Assembly: GCF_009709575.1 (NCBI RefSeq)
Contig: NZ_WIXO01000002.1
Span: 1 to 64,000, forward strand
Reading direction: 5' to 3'
Length of the DNA stretch: 64,000 nucleotides
Origin: Streptomyces taklimakanensis
GTDB taxonomy: Bacteria > Actinomycetota > Actinomycetes > Streptomycetales > Streptomycetaceae
Of this stretch, positions 1 to 7,277 are shown one piece after another. Below the pieces are notes generated by a model, which was not told the DNA's origin, did not search any database, and was given only the letters and a program-made list of their open reading frames with translations. Position 1 is the first letter of the stretch; the number at the start of each line of letters is the position of its first letter. A program made the position numbers and the translations under genes.

Positions 1-591
1 CCTCCCCCCGGGGGTCGGCCACTGCTCGCTTCGCTCACAGCGGGCTGGAGGGCCTGTGTGGCGGGGTGGGGGTTCCGCTGCGCTCCACCCCCGGAACACC
101 CCCTCATGAGGCGGAAGTGGCCAACCGTCAGCGGTTGCGCGGTGGGCAAGAGTTGGGCCCGCTGCGCGGGCGGCCGGCTATAGCGGAAAAGGACAGTGCG
201 GGGTGACCGCGAGCGTGACGGTCAGTCACGGGGCGAAGAACAGGGCGGGTTGACGGGTTCCTCACATACAGAGATGCATCGCTGTGTAGAAACTGGAGAA
301 TACCCTTTCCTCGGTCGAGCCTGTCGTTTTCCTCCGGGCCGGTCCGCTCCCGTTGTTCATCGGGTTCGCCGGATGTCGAGCCCGCTGTTCCGGCAAGGAC
401 ACATCGGAAATCGGATTCCAACCTGGGAGTTCGAAGACCCAAGGTGTGGTCGTTCAAGGAAGGAAGGAGGAGCGCACGGTGGGAGTGGTCCTTGCCGAAG
501 GCCCGTTCCTAGCGTGGCGGCTGGGGCACGTTACCCGCGCCGTTCCGACGCGGGTGTGAGGGTCGTCTGTCACCGGAGAGAGGGAGGACCT
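1..591. other. Left-edge segment without a convincing gene; GC-rich hairpins
   Basis: I see no reading frame here with recognisable protein character. Positions 1-190 are rich in inverted repeats with short loops. One example is a 6-bp perfect arm pair at 72-77 and 92-97 that can be extended by C/G runs across a one-base bulge. Loops of the CGCTTCG and CGCTGCGC kind recall the palindromes of Streptomyces linear-replicon ends, but nothing here proves a telomere. The 400-590 stretch should hold the promoter of the membrane-protein gene that follows. Confidence 0.4.
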
Positions 592-1434
592 GTGGATCAT
601 CCGCCGGGAACATCGGAAGCAATCGGCATGCCGGGAATGGGGATGTCGGTATCCACCGTGGACACGGTGGGAGCCGTCTTCATCATCCTCTGGACCGTCG
701 CGATGTGGTCGGCCGTCGCCGTACTGGCCTGGGCCAACCGGGGGCCGGTGCGCTCCTGGGTGCACCGCACCGCCGTCGGTCTGATCGTGGTGGGAGCGGT
801 CGGCCAGCTCGGTCACTTCCAGGAGCACGTGGCCCAGGCCGGTTACTGGGTCCTCCATCCGAACTCGCCGGCCTGGATGACCCCGTGGGGGGACAGCATG
901 GCCCGCGGGCTGGGCCGGATCGACATGACCAAACCGTCGCTGGGCATGGAGATCCTGCACTTGGCGGGCAACTTCATCTTCCTCGCCGGGCTGGTCGGGA
1001 TCATGCAGATCACCCGGCGGTCCGCCCGGTACCTGAAGTCCCGCAAGTGCGCCCGGATGGGGGTGTGGATGCAGGGAATCCACGGTCTGGAACACGCGGT
1101 GCTGACCGTGTCCGTGGCGCTGGGGGCCGACCGTGCCGTCGGCCTGTCCACCTGGTTCGGGACGATCGAGCCCGGTCCGGCGCTGACGACCTACCGCGTG
1201 TGGTGGCACTTCGTGGCCAACCTGGTCGGCACGAGCATCCTCGTGCTCTCCCTCTACCATCTGTGGCGCGAGAGGCGCAGTGTCCGGGCGGACTACGAGC
1301 CGGGCGGCACGGCGGAGGAGTCCGCGCGCTCCGGCGCCGAGCCCACCGGGCGGCCACTGCCCGGCCCCGGCGCGGAGCCCTGCACGGCGACGGCCCCCGT
1401 GCGGGAGACGGCCCTGACCGGAGGGACCGGGTAG
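592..1434 (+). CDS. Multi-pass membrane protein, His-rich, unknown function
   Basis: About 280 residues. I chose the GTG at 592 because AGGGAGG (581-587) lies just upstream; an in-frame ATG at 628 is the alternative start. Four or more hydrophobic segments are visible (first near residues 20-42, others around 52-75, 120-140 and 210-235), followed by a charged, Pro/Gly-rich C-terminal tail that looks disordered. Histidines recur at membrane borders (GHFQEH, ILHLAG, IHGLEH, WWHF, YHLW), which could bind a metal or haem. I recognise no characterised family; it resembles uncharacterised actinobacterial membrane proteins. Its 3' end overlaps the convergent HTH gene by about 140 bp. A link to the enediyne cluster is unproven. 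Confidence 0.6.
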   Translation: MDHPPGTSEAIGMPGMGMSVSTVDTVGAVFIILWTVAMWSAVAVLAWANRGPVRSWVHRTAVGLIVVGAVGQLGHFQEHVAQAGYWVLHPNSPAWMTPWGDSMARGLGRIDMTKPSLGMEILHLAGNFIFLAGLVGIMQITRRSARYLKSRKCARMGVWMQGIHGLEHAVLTVSVALGADRAVGLSTWFGTIEPGPALTTYRVWWHFVANLVGTSILVLSLYHLWRERRSVRADYEPGGTAEESARSGAEPTGRPLPGPGAEPCTATAPVRETALTGGTG

Positions 1435-2951
1435 CGCGCCGGTCCCGCGGCTCCGGGATTCGCGTACCGCGAAGGCCGTGAGTCCCGGGCGACGCGGTGC
1501 GGTGCCGGCTGCCGCGGAGGCGCGCTCGCGCGCACGCTCCCGCGGGGGGCGGCGGCTTCAGCCGCCGCCCGGCAACGCCAGCACAGGCCGTGCGGCGTCA
1601 CGCGGCCACAGCTCTTCCCCCCGCTTCCCGGACACACCCCCACGGGTGGGCCGGGCACGGCGGCTCCTGCCGCGCCGAGGCGGCAGTCCCGGCAGACTCC
1701 CGAACCGCCCGGCAGGTGGGGGCGTTCGCATTCGGGGCAGTGCGGGGCGGGGAGGCCGGGGGAAGTGGGCCGTCGGGCGGGTGTGGAGGGGCCGGGTCGG
1801 TCCCCGCGGCGGGCGGCGGCCGCCTCCGCACAGGCCCGGCACCCTTCTCCGGTCGACCACAGCGTCCCGGACTCGCAGTCGGGGTTGCGGCATCCCCAGC
1901 GGGGGAGGGCGACGCCCAGGAGCCAGCCGCCGGGGTCCCGGATGTCGTCCGGGGGCAGGAGGGCCAGACGGGACGCCAGACGGGCCCGCAGCCGGTCGAT
2001 GCCGGTGCCGTCGTCGAGTTGGCGGCCGATCTCCCGGCCCACGCGGCGTTGCAGGTAGGCGTTCGTCCGGAGTAACTGCGGCCGAACGGGGTCCAGTACG
2101 GCGTGGACCCTGGCGCTGAAGGTCAGTCGCGGTCCGGAGTACGGGGATCGGGGCTTCCCGGTGGAAGGAGCCGCCGTCGCGCTGCCCGGACGCGGCAGCG
2201 TCCGGGGCGTGTCCGCCGCCTTGTCCACCGGTACCTCGCCTGCGGCGGGTGACAGGGACGTGCGTTCGTCATCGAGTCGGTCAGTTCTGGTGTCTTCCTT
2301 GCACATGAGCGATGCCTCACCGGTGCGGTGACCCGATCCGTCGTCGGGACGGGGTGTCGAATCGCGGGACGGGACGTGTTCCGGTGTCGCCCCGGGACCG
2401 GAGTGGACGACGAAGTGGTGCCGTCCGCGCGGACCCGACCGGCGGTCCACCGTGATCCATCCGCTCGCCGCCAGTTTGTCGACGACCCGTCCCGCGGCGT
2501 CGGCCGAGATCGGCAGGCCCGCCAGTCGGCCGGAGCGGTGGCGCAGGTATCCGGCGAGTTCGCGCTCGGTCAGCGAGATCTTCCGTGCGGTGGCGTAGGC
2601 GATCACGGCGTAGGCGCGCAGCAGCCGGGGCCTGAGGCATTCGCTCGCCGCCACCGGCAGCCACACGAACCGCTCGTGCGCCTCCATCGGGCGTACCTGC
2701 CGTCGTGCCGTGGTGCCGCGGCCGCCGGGCAGGGAGCGGCGTCTGCTGTGCGGGAGTTCCACGACGCCGTCCGGAGCCTCGGTGCGCAGCTGGGTGATTC
2801 CGCGCTCGACGGTCGACTTCGAGAGGTTGAGGTACCGGGCGATCCCGGCGACCCCGGCTGTGCACGCCTCGGGACGCTGCCCGAGGGCCTTGATCTTGAT
2901 GTAGACGTTCAGGGCCGCGTCCGCGTAGAAGGGGGACTCCACCAACCGCAT
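1293..2951 (-). CDS. Helix-turn-helix protein with C-terminal zinc-ribbon-like Cys clusters
   Basis: About 552 residues from the ATG at 2951; a GTG at 2957 is also possible. The N-terminal part (about residues 1-170) carries two winged-helix-like segments. The first includes GIARYLNLSKSTVERGI, a clear HTH recognition unit; the second contains LTERELAGYLRHRSGRLAGL. A long Arg/Pro-rich linker follows, then three Cys clusters (about 353-373, 402-421 and 440-460, of the CxxxxC/CxxC type) that look like zinc ribbons. Proteins of this build are common on Streptomyces plasmids and in chromosome-arm accessory regions. The reading frame runs into the membrane-protein gene, so the annotated C-terminus may be longer than the functional protein. 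A role in cluster regulation is possible but unsupported. Confidence 0.55.
   Translation of the reverse strand: MRLVESPFYADAALNVYIKIKALGQRPEACTAGVAGIARYLNLSKSTVERGITQLRTEAPDGVVELPHSRRRSLPGGRGTTARRQVRPMEAHERFVWLPVAASECLRPRLLRAYAVIAYATARKISLTERELAGYLRHRSGRLAGLPISADAAGRVVDKLAASGWITVDRRSGPRGRHHFVVHSGPGATPEHVPSRDSTPRPDDGSGHRTGEASLMCKEDTRTDRLDDERTSLSPAAGEVPVDKAADTPRTLPRPGSATAAPSTGKPRSPYSGPRLTFSARVHAVLDPVRPQLLRTNAYLQRRVGREIGRQLDDGTGIDRLRARLASRLALLPPDDIRDPGGWLLGVALPRWGCRNPDCESGTLWSTGEGCRACAEAAAARRGDRPGPSTPARRPTSPGLPAPHCPECERPHLPGGSGVCRDCRLGAAGAAVPGPPVGVCPGSGGKSCGRVTPHGLCWRCRAAAEAAAPRGSVRASAPPRQPAPHRVARDSRPSRYANPGAAGPARYPVPPVRAVSRTGAVAVQGSAPGPGSGRPVGSAPERADSSAVPPGS
1547..1570. terminator. Perfect 10-bp-stem hairpin near two convergent gene ends
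   Basis: Arms 1547-1556 and 1561-1570 are exactly complementary, with a TTCA loop. The hairpin lies 113 bp past the stop of the membrane-protein gene and inside the 3' part of the convergent HTH gene. There is no T tract, so termination is inferred from position and stem stability only. Confidence 0.35.
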
Positions 2952-3457
2952 GGGCACCTTGACGCGCTGCCGGCAGGTGCGGGGAAGGGGGGCGGCCGAT
3001 GGCGCCGGTGGGTGTGGTGTCGTGTGCCGGGCGCGGCCGGCACAGGAGTGGCCGGGGGTGTTCTCCGGTCCGCGGGCGTGGCAAGGCTGGAAAAGCCGGA
3101 AATTATGCTCCACGATGTGGGGATCTCCGTGCGGGAGGCATGGCGAAGTCGTCGTACGGCTTCGTGATTCGGGCGAGACGCCTGTGTCGGCGTGTTCCGG
3201 GGTGGCACCCGGAGCGGGTTCTTCACTCGCCGGGGGGCAACCCGGCGGATGGCGGATACGGCCGCGAGCCCGGTGGTGGCACACCGGGCTCGGCCGACGA
3301 CGGCGGTACCGGGCGCGAGGCGGCCGCCTGACGTGGTGTCCGTTCTCCTTTTCTCTTCCTTCTCCGTGGTGGCGGAGTCCTGCGGGTGTGGCGGGCCGGT
3401 CGGCGTGGGCCGACCGGCCTGTGCGGCGGACACCGCCGGGGGGCGGTCGGGTACCGG
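2952..3457. other. Intergenic region upstream of the HTH gene
   Basis: About 500 bp between the start of the HTH gene and the stop of the AfsA-like gene. Frames across it translate to low-complexity Arg/Pro-rich peptides without family features, so I annotate no gene. A local AT-rich stretch near 3100-3120 is a possible promoter for the minus-strand HTH gene. Confidence 0.5.
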
Positions 3458-4393
3458 TCAGACGGTGGCCATCTCGGCGGTCGCGGTGAAGGCGAAGCTG
3501 CCCCGCTGGAGGGCGTTGACGCGCACGGACCTGCGGCCGCCGGGTGCCTTGGGTTCCGTCTCGGCCTCGATCCAGCACGGTTCGTCGAACTCCACGTAGC
3601 GCCTGAAGGAGACGTCCATCGCGGTCGGCACCATCGCTCCGGCGGAGGGTCCCAGGGCGTGGGCCGCTTGACGCACGGCCTCCAGCAGGAGCATGCCGGG
3701 TACGTGGTCGACGGGGTGGTCGAAGAGGACGGGGTGCGTGGTGTCGACGCGCAGTTGCCAGCGCCAGTCCTCGGCGGTGGGGGAGAGGACCACGTCCTGG
3801 GGCCTGGTGCGCCCTGCCACCTCCCCGGCGACGGGAGGTGCGGGTGCCGGGGCGTCGGCGAACATGCGGGCCGCGTCGCACCGGCCGGATCGGAGGCGTT
3901 CGTAGACGCGTGGGGAGTGCAGGCCGAAGGCGATGGTGGCCACCGCCAGCAGGGAGCCGTCGCGAGCGGCCTCGATGTGCATGGTCATCGAGGCGGGCAG
4001 GGACCGGTGGTAGCGGATGTCGGTGCACGCCACGTGCAGGTCGATCTCGGCGGGTGTGTTCTCCACGTGGAGGACCTGGGCGTTGACGGCGTACTGCAGG
4101 CGGGACCAGCTGAGCTGGTAGCCGAACGGGGTCTCGTACGCGGTGTGGGCGAGCAGCAGGCCGCTCTGCCGGAACGTCTCGCAGAGCAGCAGCGGGTCGT
4201 GCACACCGTGCTCGGAGGTGTAGAAGCTGTGGCTGCGCGGCCACTGGGCAGTGACCGTGAAGGTGTCCTGGCCGACTTCGTCCCACCCCGTCAGGAACAC
4301 CTCGGAGAACGCGGCCCGGTGCACGTACTCTCTGGCCACGGTGGTGGTCAGGGCAGGTCTCACGGAGACGGAGCGTTCTTCGGTGGTAAGCAT
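3458..4393 (-). CDS. afsA: AfsA/ScbA-family gamma-butyrolactone biosynthesis protein
   Basis: 311 residues, the usual AfsA length. AfsA enzymes condense a beta-ketoacyl group with dihydroxyacetone phosphate to start synthesis of gamma-butyrolactone (A-factor-like) signals. The protein shows the family's two tandem hotdog repeats: the first around residues 20-150 (VHRAAFSEVFLTGW, then a PRSHSFY segment), the second around 200-305 (LRVDTTHPVLFDHPVDHVPGMLLLEAVRQAAH). It is divergent from the TetR receptor gene at 4509, the classic afsA/arpA arrangement, and the 115-bp gap holds a candidate receptor operator. A signal made here would be sensed by the adjacent receptors and control the cluster (inference). 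An ATG start is clear. Confidence 0.92.
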   Translation of the reverse strand: MLTTEERSVSVRPALTTTVAREYVHRAAFSEVFLTGWDEVGQDTFTVTAQWPRSHSFYTSEHGVHDPLLLCETFRQSGLLLAHTAYETPFGYQLSWSRLQYAVNAQVLHVENTPAEIDLHVACTDIRYHRSLPASMTMHIEAARDGSLLAVATIAFGLHSPRVYERLRSGRCDAARMFADAPAPAPPVAGEVAGRTRPQDVVLSPTAEDWRWQLRVDTTHPVLFDHPVDHVPGMLLLEAVRQAAHALGPSAGAMVPTAMDVSFRRYVEFDEPCWIEAETEPKAPGGRRSVRVNALQRGSFAFTATAEMATV

Positions 4394-4455
4394 GCCTCTC
4401 CCCTAGGACGTGCGTACGTGGCGCCCCCCGCGCTACCCGTCGGAGGGGGCTGACC

Positions 4456-4490
4456 TGTAAAATAAGGGTGTTCGTTTTTTTTGTCGAGGG
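4456..4490. promoter_or_regulatory. Candidate gamma-butyrolactone receptor operator (ARE-like)
   Basis: AT-rich segment immediately upstream of the receptor gene, in the divergent afsA/receptor promoter. It contains AGGGTGTTCG (4465-4474) running into GTTTTTTTTGTCGAGG (4474-4489). The first element recurs upstream of the transposase-like gene (7214-7223) and the second is repeated exactly upstream of the StrR-type activator (24580-24595). ArpA/ScbR-type receptors usually bind such AT-flanked partial palindromes and autoregulate. Confidence 0.6.
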
Positions 4491-4508
4491 AGAGATTGAG
4501 GTCGCCGG

Positions 4509-5135
4509 ATGAGCGAACCGAAGCAGGAACGGGCGGTGAAGACGAGGGAAGCGATTCTCCACGCTGCGGCGGAAGTCTTCGACGAGTACGGGTACAGCGG
4601 TGCCAGCATCAGCAAGATCATGGAACGCGCCGGGGTGACCCAGGGCGGGATGTACTTCCACTTCAAGTCGAAGAAGTCACTCGCCCACGCCGTCATCGCC
4701 AGTCAGCAGGAGTTCGTCCAGTTCCCCGCCGGCGAGCCCGGACTGCAGCGGTTGGTCGACCTGACGTTCCACCTGGCCCGGGCACTGCAGACCAACGTCC
4801 TGGTCCGCGCGAGCGTCCGCCTCTCGGTCGAGCAGGGCGAGATGGGACTGCGCGACGACACTCCCTACCGGGAATGGGTGGAACAGCTCTACGTGCACCT
4901 GTGCGCGGCGCGCGAGCGTGGCGAGCTCCTGCCCGACGTGGACGAGGAGGAGTTCGCCAAGGTGCTCGTGGGCGCCTACAGCGGCACCCAGCTGTACTCG
5001 AACATCTCCACCGGCCGGGAGGACCTGATGGAGCGCGTCGCCATGCTGTGGCACTACCTCCTGCCCGGGTTGGCCCCCGCGCACGTGAGGGCGAAGGTCC
5101 GGGTGGGCCCCCAGGAGGAAGGGCTGGCCGCTTGA
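4509..5135 (+). CDS. TetR-family gamma-butyrolactone receptor (ArpA/ScbR-like)
   Basis: 208 residues. The N-terminal HTH is canonical: AILHAAAEVFDEYGYSGASI followed by SKIMERAGVTQGGMYFHFKSKKSLA, with the GxMYFHF recognition helix typical of ArpA-type receptors. The rest is the all-helical ligand-binding domain of the family. Such receptors repress target promoters until the butyrolactone binds. The position next to the AfsA-like gene, and the putative operator 20-50 bp upstream of its start, support autoregulation. The stop overlaps the TTG start of the next gene, so the reductase is probably translationally coupled. Confidence 0.93.
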   Translation: MSEPKQERAVKTREAILHAAAEVFDEYGYSGASISKIMERAGVTQGGMYFHFKSKKSLAHAVIASQQEFVQFPAGEPGLQRLVDLTFHLARALQTNVLVRASVRLSVEQGEMGLRDDTPYREWVEQLYVHLCAARERGELLPDVDEEEFAKVLVGAYSGTQLYSNISTGREDLMERVAMLWHYLLPGLAPAHVRAKVRVGPQEEGLAA

Positions 5136-6109
5136 GGGCGCCGCGGGTCGCGGTCACGGGAGCCACCGGGTTCACCGGCACGGCCGTGCTGCGGTCGCTG
5201 GCGCTCCGGCGGGAGGCCGCCGGGGACCGGCTCGTCGTCCGCGCGGTGGGACGGCGGCCTCCCGCCGACGCGGCGGCCGCCGACGAGTGGTTCCCGGCCG
5301 ACCTGGCGGAGCCCGGCACGCTGGGCGGCGCGTGCGAGGACGCGGACGTGCTGGTGCACCTCGGTGTCTCGCTCGATCCGGACCCGTCGCGGTGCGACGC
5401 GGTCAACGACCGGGGGACCGCCGCGGTGATGGCGGAGGCGGAGCGGGCCGGGGTCCGCAGGATCGTGCACCTGTCCACGGCGGCGGTCTACGGTCCCGGC
5501 CCCCACCGCGGCATCGCGGTGGGGGAGGTCGAGCCCGCCCCCGTCTCCGCGGTCAGCCGGTCCCGGCTCGCCGGGGAACGGCACGCCCTCGCGGCCGGCG
5601 CGACCGTGCTGCGTCCGGGGCTGGTGGTGGGTCGAGGGGACCGGTGGGTCGTCCCCACGCTGGCCGAGCTGCTGGCCGCGGTCCCCGCGGTGTGGGACGG
5701 CGGGCGGGCCCTGCTCTCCCTGGTCGACGTCCAGGACCTCGCGCGCCTGATCGTCGGCTTCGGTCTCACCAGGCGGCCGATCCCCGCGGCGGTGCGCCAC
5801 GCCGGCCATCCCGTCCCGGTGCGCTGCGGCGACCTCCTGACGGTGTTGGCGGGGCACGGGGTGCTGCCGGCGGTCGCGGGGGAGTTGCCCTGGAGCGAGT
5901 GCGTGCGTGCGCTGGAGGCGTCCGGCAGCGCGGTGAGCGTGCGTCAGATGTCGCTCGTCGCGCTCGACCACTGGTACGACAGCGCGGACACCTGGCGCGT
6001 CGCGGAATGCGAGCCGGGTCCGGGCCCTCTGGCGCGGCTGGGGGAGGCCGCGGCCTGGTACCGCTCGGTCACGGCCGCAGGGGCCGACGGCACCCGCGGG
6101 GCGGGGTGA
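5132..6109 (+). CDS. NAD(P)-dependent epimerase/reductase of butyrolactone signalling locus
   Basis: 325 residues from a TTG at 5132 that overlaps the receptor stop (TTGA); AGGAGG at 5113-5118 sits upstream. No better in-frame start precedes the Rossmann motif. An extended-SDR Rossmann fold is visible: VAVTGATGFTG at residues 5-15, a VLVHLG strand, and IVHLSTAAVYG where the catalytic Tyr would lie. The expected YxxxK is not obvious (a Ser/Arg-rich stretch follows), so catalysis may be altered. Genes of this kind sit beside afsA/receptor pairs and are thought to reduce a keto intermediate of the signalling lactone; that role is inferred from context. Confidence 0.75.
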   Translation: MRAPRVAVTGATGFTGTAVLRSLALRREAAGDRLVVRAVGRRPPADAAAADEWFPADLAEPGTLGGACEDADVLVHLGVSLDPDPSRCDAVNDRGTAAVMAEAERAGVRRIVHLSTAAVYGPGPHRGIAVGEVEPAPVSAVSRSRLAGERHALAAGATVLRPGLVVGRGDRWVVPTLAELLAAVPAVWDGGRALLSLVDVQDLARLIVGFGLTRRPIPAAVRHAGHPVPVRCGDLLTVLAGHGVLPAVAGELPWSECVRALEASGSAVSVRQMSLVALDHWYDSADTWRVAECEPGPGPLARLGEAAAWYRSVTAAGADGTRGAG

Positions 6110-6114
6110 GGGGA

Positions 6115-6147
6115 CCGGGTGGTGTCGGCCGTGGACGCACCACCCGG
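6115..6147. terminator. Hairpin between convergent reductase and TetR genes
   Basis: Perfect 10-bp arms (6115-6124 and 6138-6147) with a 13-nt loop, lying between the stop of the reductase gene (6109) and the stop of the convergent TetR gene (6161). It is placed to act as a bidirectional terminator. Confidence 0.6.
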
Positions 6148-6160
6148 CAGGGGTCGTCCG

Positions 6161-6802
6161 TCAGGGGCCGTCCGTCGCGGTACCCGTCGCGGGGACGGGG
6201 TTCCCGGAGGCGGAGACGCCCGTCAGTGCCAGGCGCCACACGCGTTCCAGCCGGCCGACGGCGCTCTGGTGGCCGGTGTCCGGCTCGGGTCCGGTGTCGC
6301 GCCGCTCGCGTGTGTAGGCCTCGGCTCCACTCGTGAGGTGCTCCACCAGTGTCGCGACGTCCGCCGGCAGCGCGCCCTCACGGAGTTGCCCGGACCGGTG
6401 CGCCTCGTCCAGCAGTTTCCGCACGGTCGGCAGCCAACTGTCCGACCACGCCGGGGTGGCGGGCCGTTCCCGCGCGAGGCGGACGGCCGAGCGCACCGAC
6501 ACGTTCTCCTCCATCAGGCGGGCGAGTTCGAGGGTGAGGTCGATGATGACGCGCAGGGCGGGCGTCTGCTGTCCCGTGACGCGCTCCAAGGCGGCCTGCG
6601 TGACCTCCCAGCCCTCCCTCAGGACGGCGTCCGCCAGATCGGCCTTGGTGGAGAAGTGGAAGGTCAGTGCCCCCACCGACATACCCGCGGCCTTGCTGAC
6701 CTGGGACAGTGACGTGCCCTCGTAGCCGCCGCGGTCGAACGCGTCCGCGGCGGCCCTGAGCACGGTGGCGCGTGTCCGTAGAGCTCTCTCCTGCTTCACC
6801 AT
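6161..6802 (-). CDS. TetR-family regulator, second butyrolactone-receptor-like protein
   Basis: 213 residues. The HTH is clear (VLRAAADAFDRGGYEGTSL, then SQVSKAAGMSVGALTFHFSTKADLA), with GALTFHF in the recognition-helix position. The C-terminal domain resembles the receptor at 4509 (LELARLMEENVSVRSAVRLARE versus LARALQTNVLVRASVRL), so the two are paralogues. Second copies of this sort are often pseudo-receptors that bind antibiotics or other ligands rather than the lactone; that is inference. The 475-bp upstream gap contains a perfect palindrome at 6892-6910 that could be its operator. Confidence 0.88.
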   Translation of the reverse strand: MVKQERALRTRATVLRAAADAFDRGGYEGTSLSQVSKAAGMSVGALTFHFSTKADLADAVLREGWEVTQAALERVTGQQTPALRVIIDLTLELARLMEENVSVRSAVRLARERPATPAWSDSWLPTVRKLLDEAHRSGQLREGALPADVATLVEHLTSGAEAYTRERRDTGPEPDTGHQSAVGRLERVWRLALTGVSASGNPVPATGTATDGP

Positions 6803-6891
6803 GCCGACTCCGAATGGGCACTCGCCGATGGGCGCACGGGGTGTGGTCCCCTGCTACAACGCACCGTTCTGATTTCCCCACAGTGGTCCGC

Positions 6892-6910
6892 TTTTCACGT
6901 TGGGTGAAAA
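6892..6910. promoter_or_regulatory. Perfect palindrome TTTTCAC-N5-GTGAAAA, candidate TetR operator
   Basis: Seven-base arms are exactly complementary around GTTGG. It lies about 90 bp upstream of the TetR gene that starts at 6802, in an otherwise geneless region. Size and symmetry suit a TetR-family dimer. Confidence 0.5.
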
Positions 6911-7204
6911 CCCTCCTCCTCCTCGGAGAGGCCGGGCAATACCGAGTTGCCCAAGATGCAACGGGTCCGCAGGACGGCACTCCGGGGCGTCTTCCACCGC
7001 GGCGACCTGCGTGTGAGCGCGCCGTTGCCGCTCATGGGCGGCGTACGGGCGGCGTGCGGGCGCGCCGGCGGACAGGACGGAGGGCGGCTCGTCTCGTCAC
7101 ACCGCGCCACCTCCACCGGGACTCGGCCGGGGCCCGGCGGGGTACGGCGGGGTGCGGCGCGGGGCGCGAGTTGGCGAAGTAGCGGACCGACTCCCCGGAG
7201 TCGC

Positions 7205-7234
7205 AAAAAAAAGAGGGTGTTCGCTATTCTTTTG
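7205..7234. promoter_or_regulatory. Second ARE-like site upstream of transposase-like gene
   Basis: An A8 tract, then AGAGGGTGTTCG, then CTATTCTTTTG: AT-rich ends around a GGGTGTTCG core, partly palindromic (AAAAGA at one end, TCTTTT at the other). The core AGGGTGTTCG (7214-7223) is identical to that in front of the receptor gene (4465-4474). It ends about 45 bp before the ATG at 7278, so that gene is probably under butyrolactone-receptor control. Confidence 0.5.
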
Positions 7235-7277
7235 ACGTGCGCCAGCTTCCGGCCCGCCACAGGGAGGGGACCACGTC

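Larger units (their letters stand above)
6803..7277. other. Intergenic control region of TetR and transposase-like genes
   Basis: 475 bp between divergent genes. It holds the 6892-6910 palindrome and the ARE-like site at 7205-7234. No credible gene: frames here give only Arg/Gly-rich peptides. Confidence 0.6.

Noticed and set aside
128..457. Possible small gene at the left edge
   Set aside because: No recognisable motif or ribosome site, and the region contains many hairpins.
2909..3433. Minus-strand frame between the HTH and AfsA-like genes
   Set aside because: Arg/Pro/Thr-rich low-complexity translation, no ribosome site or family features.
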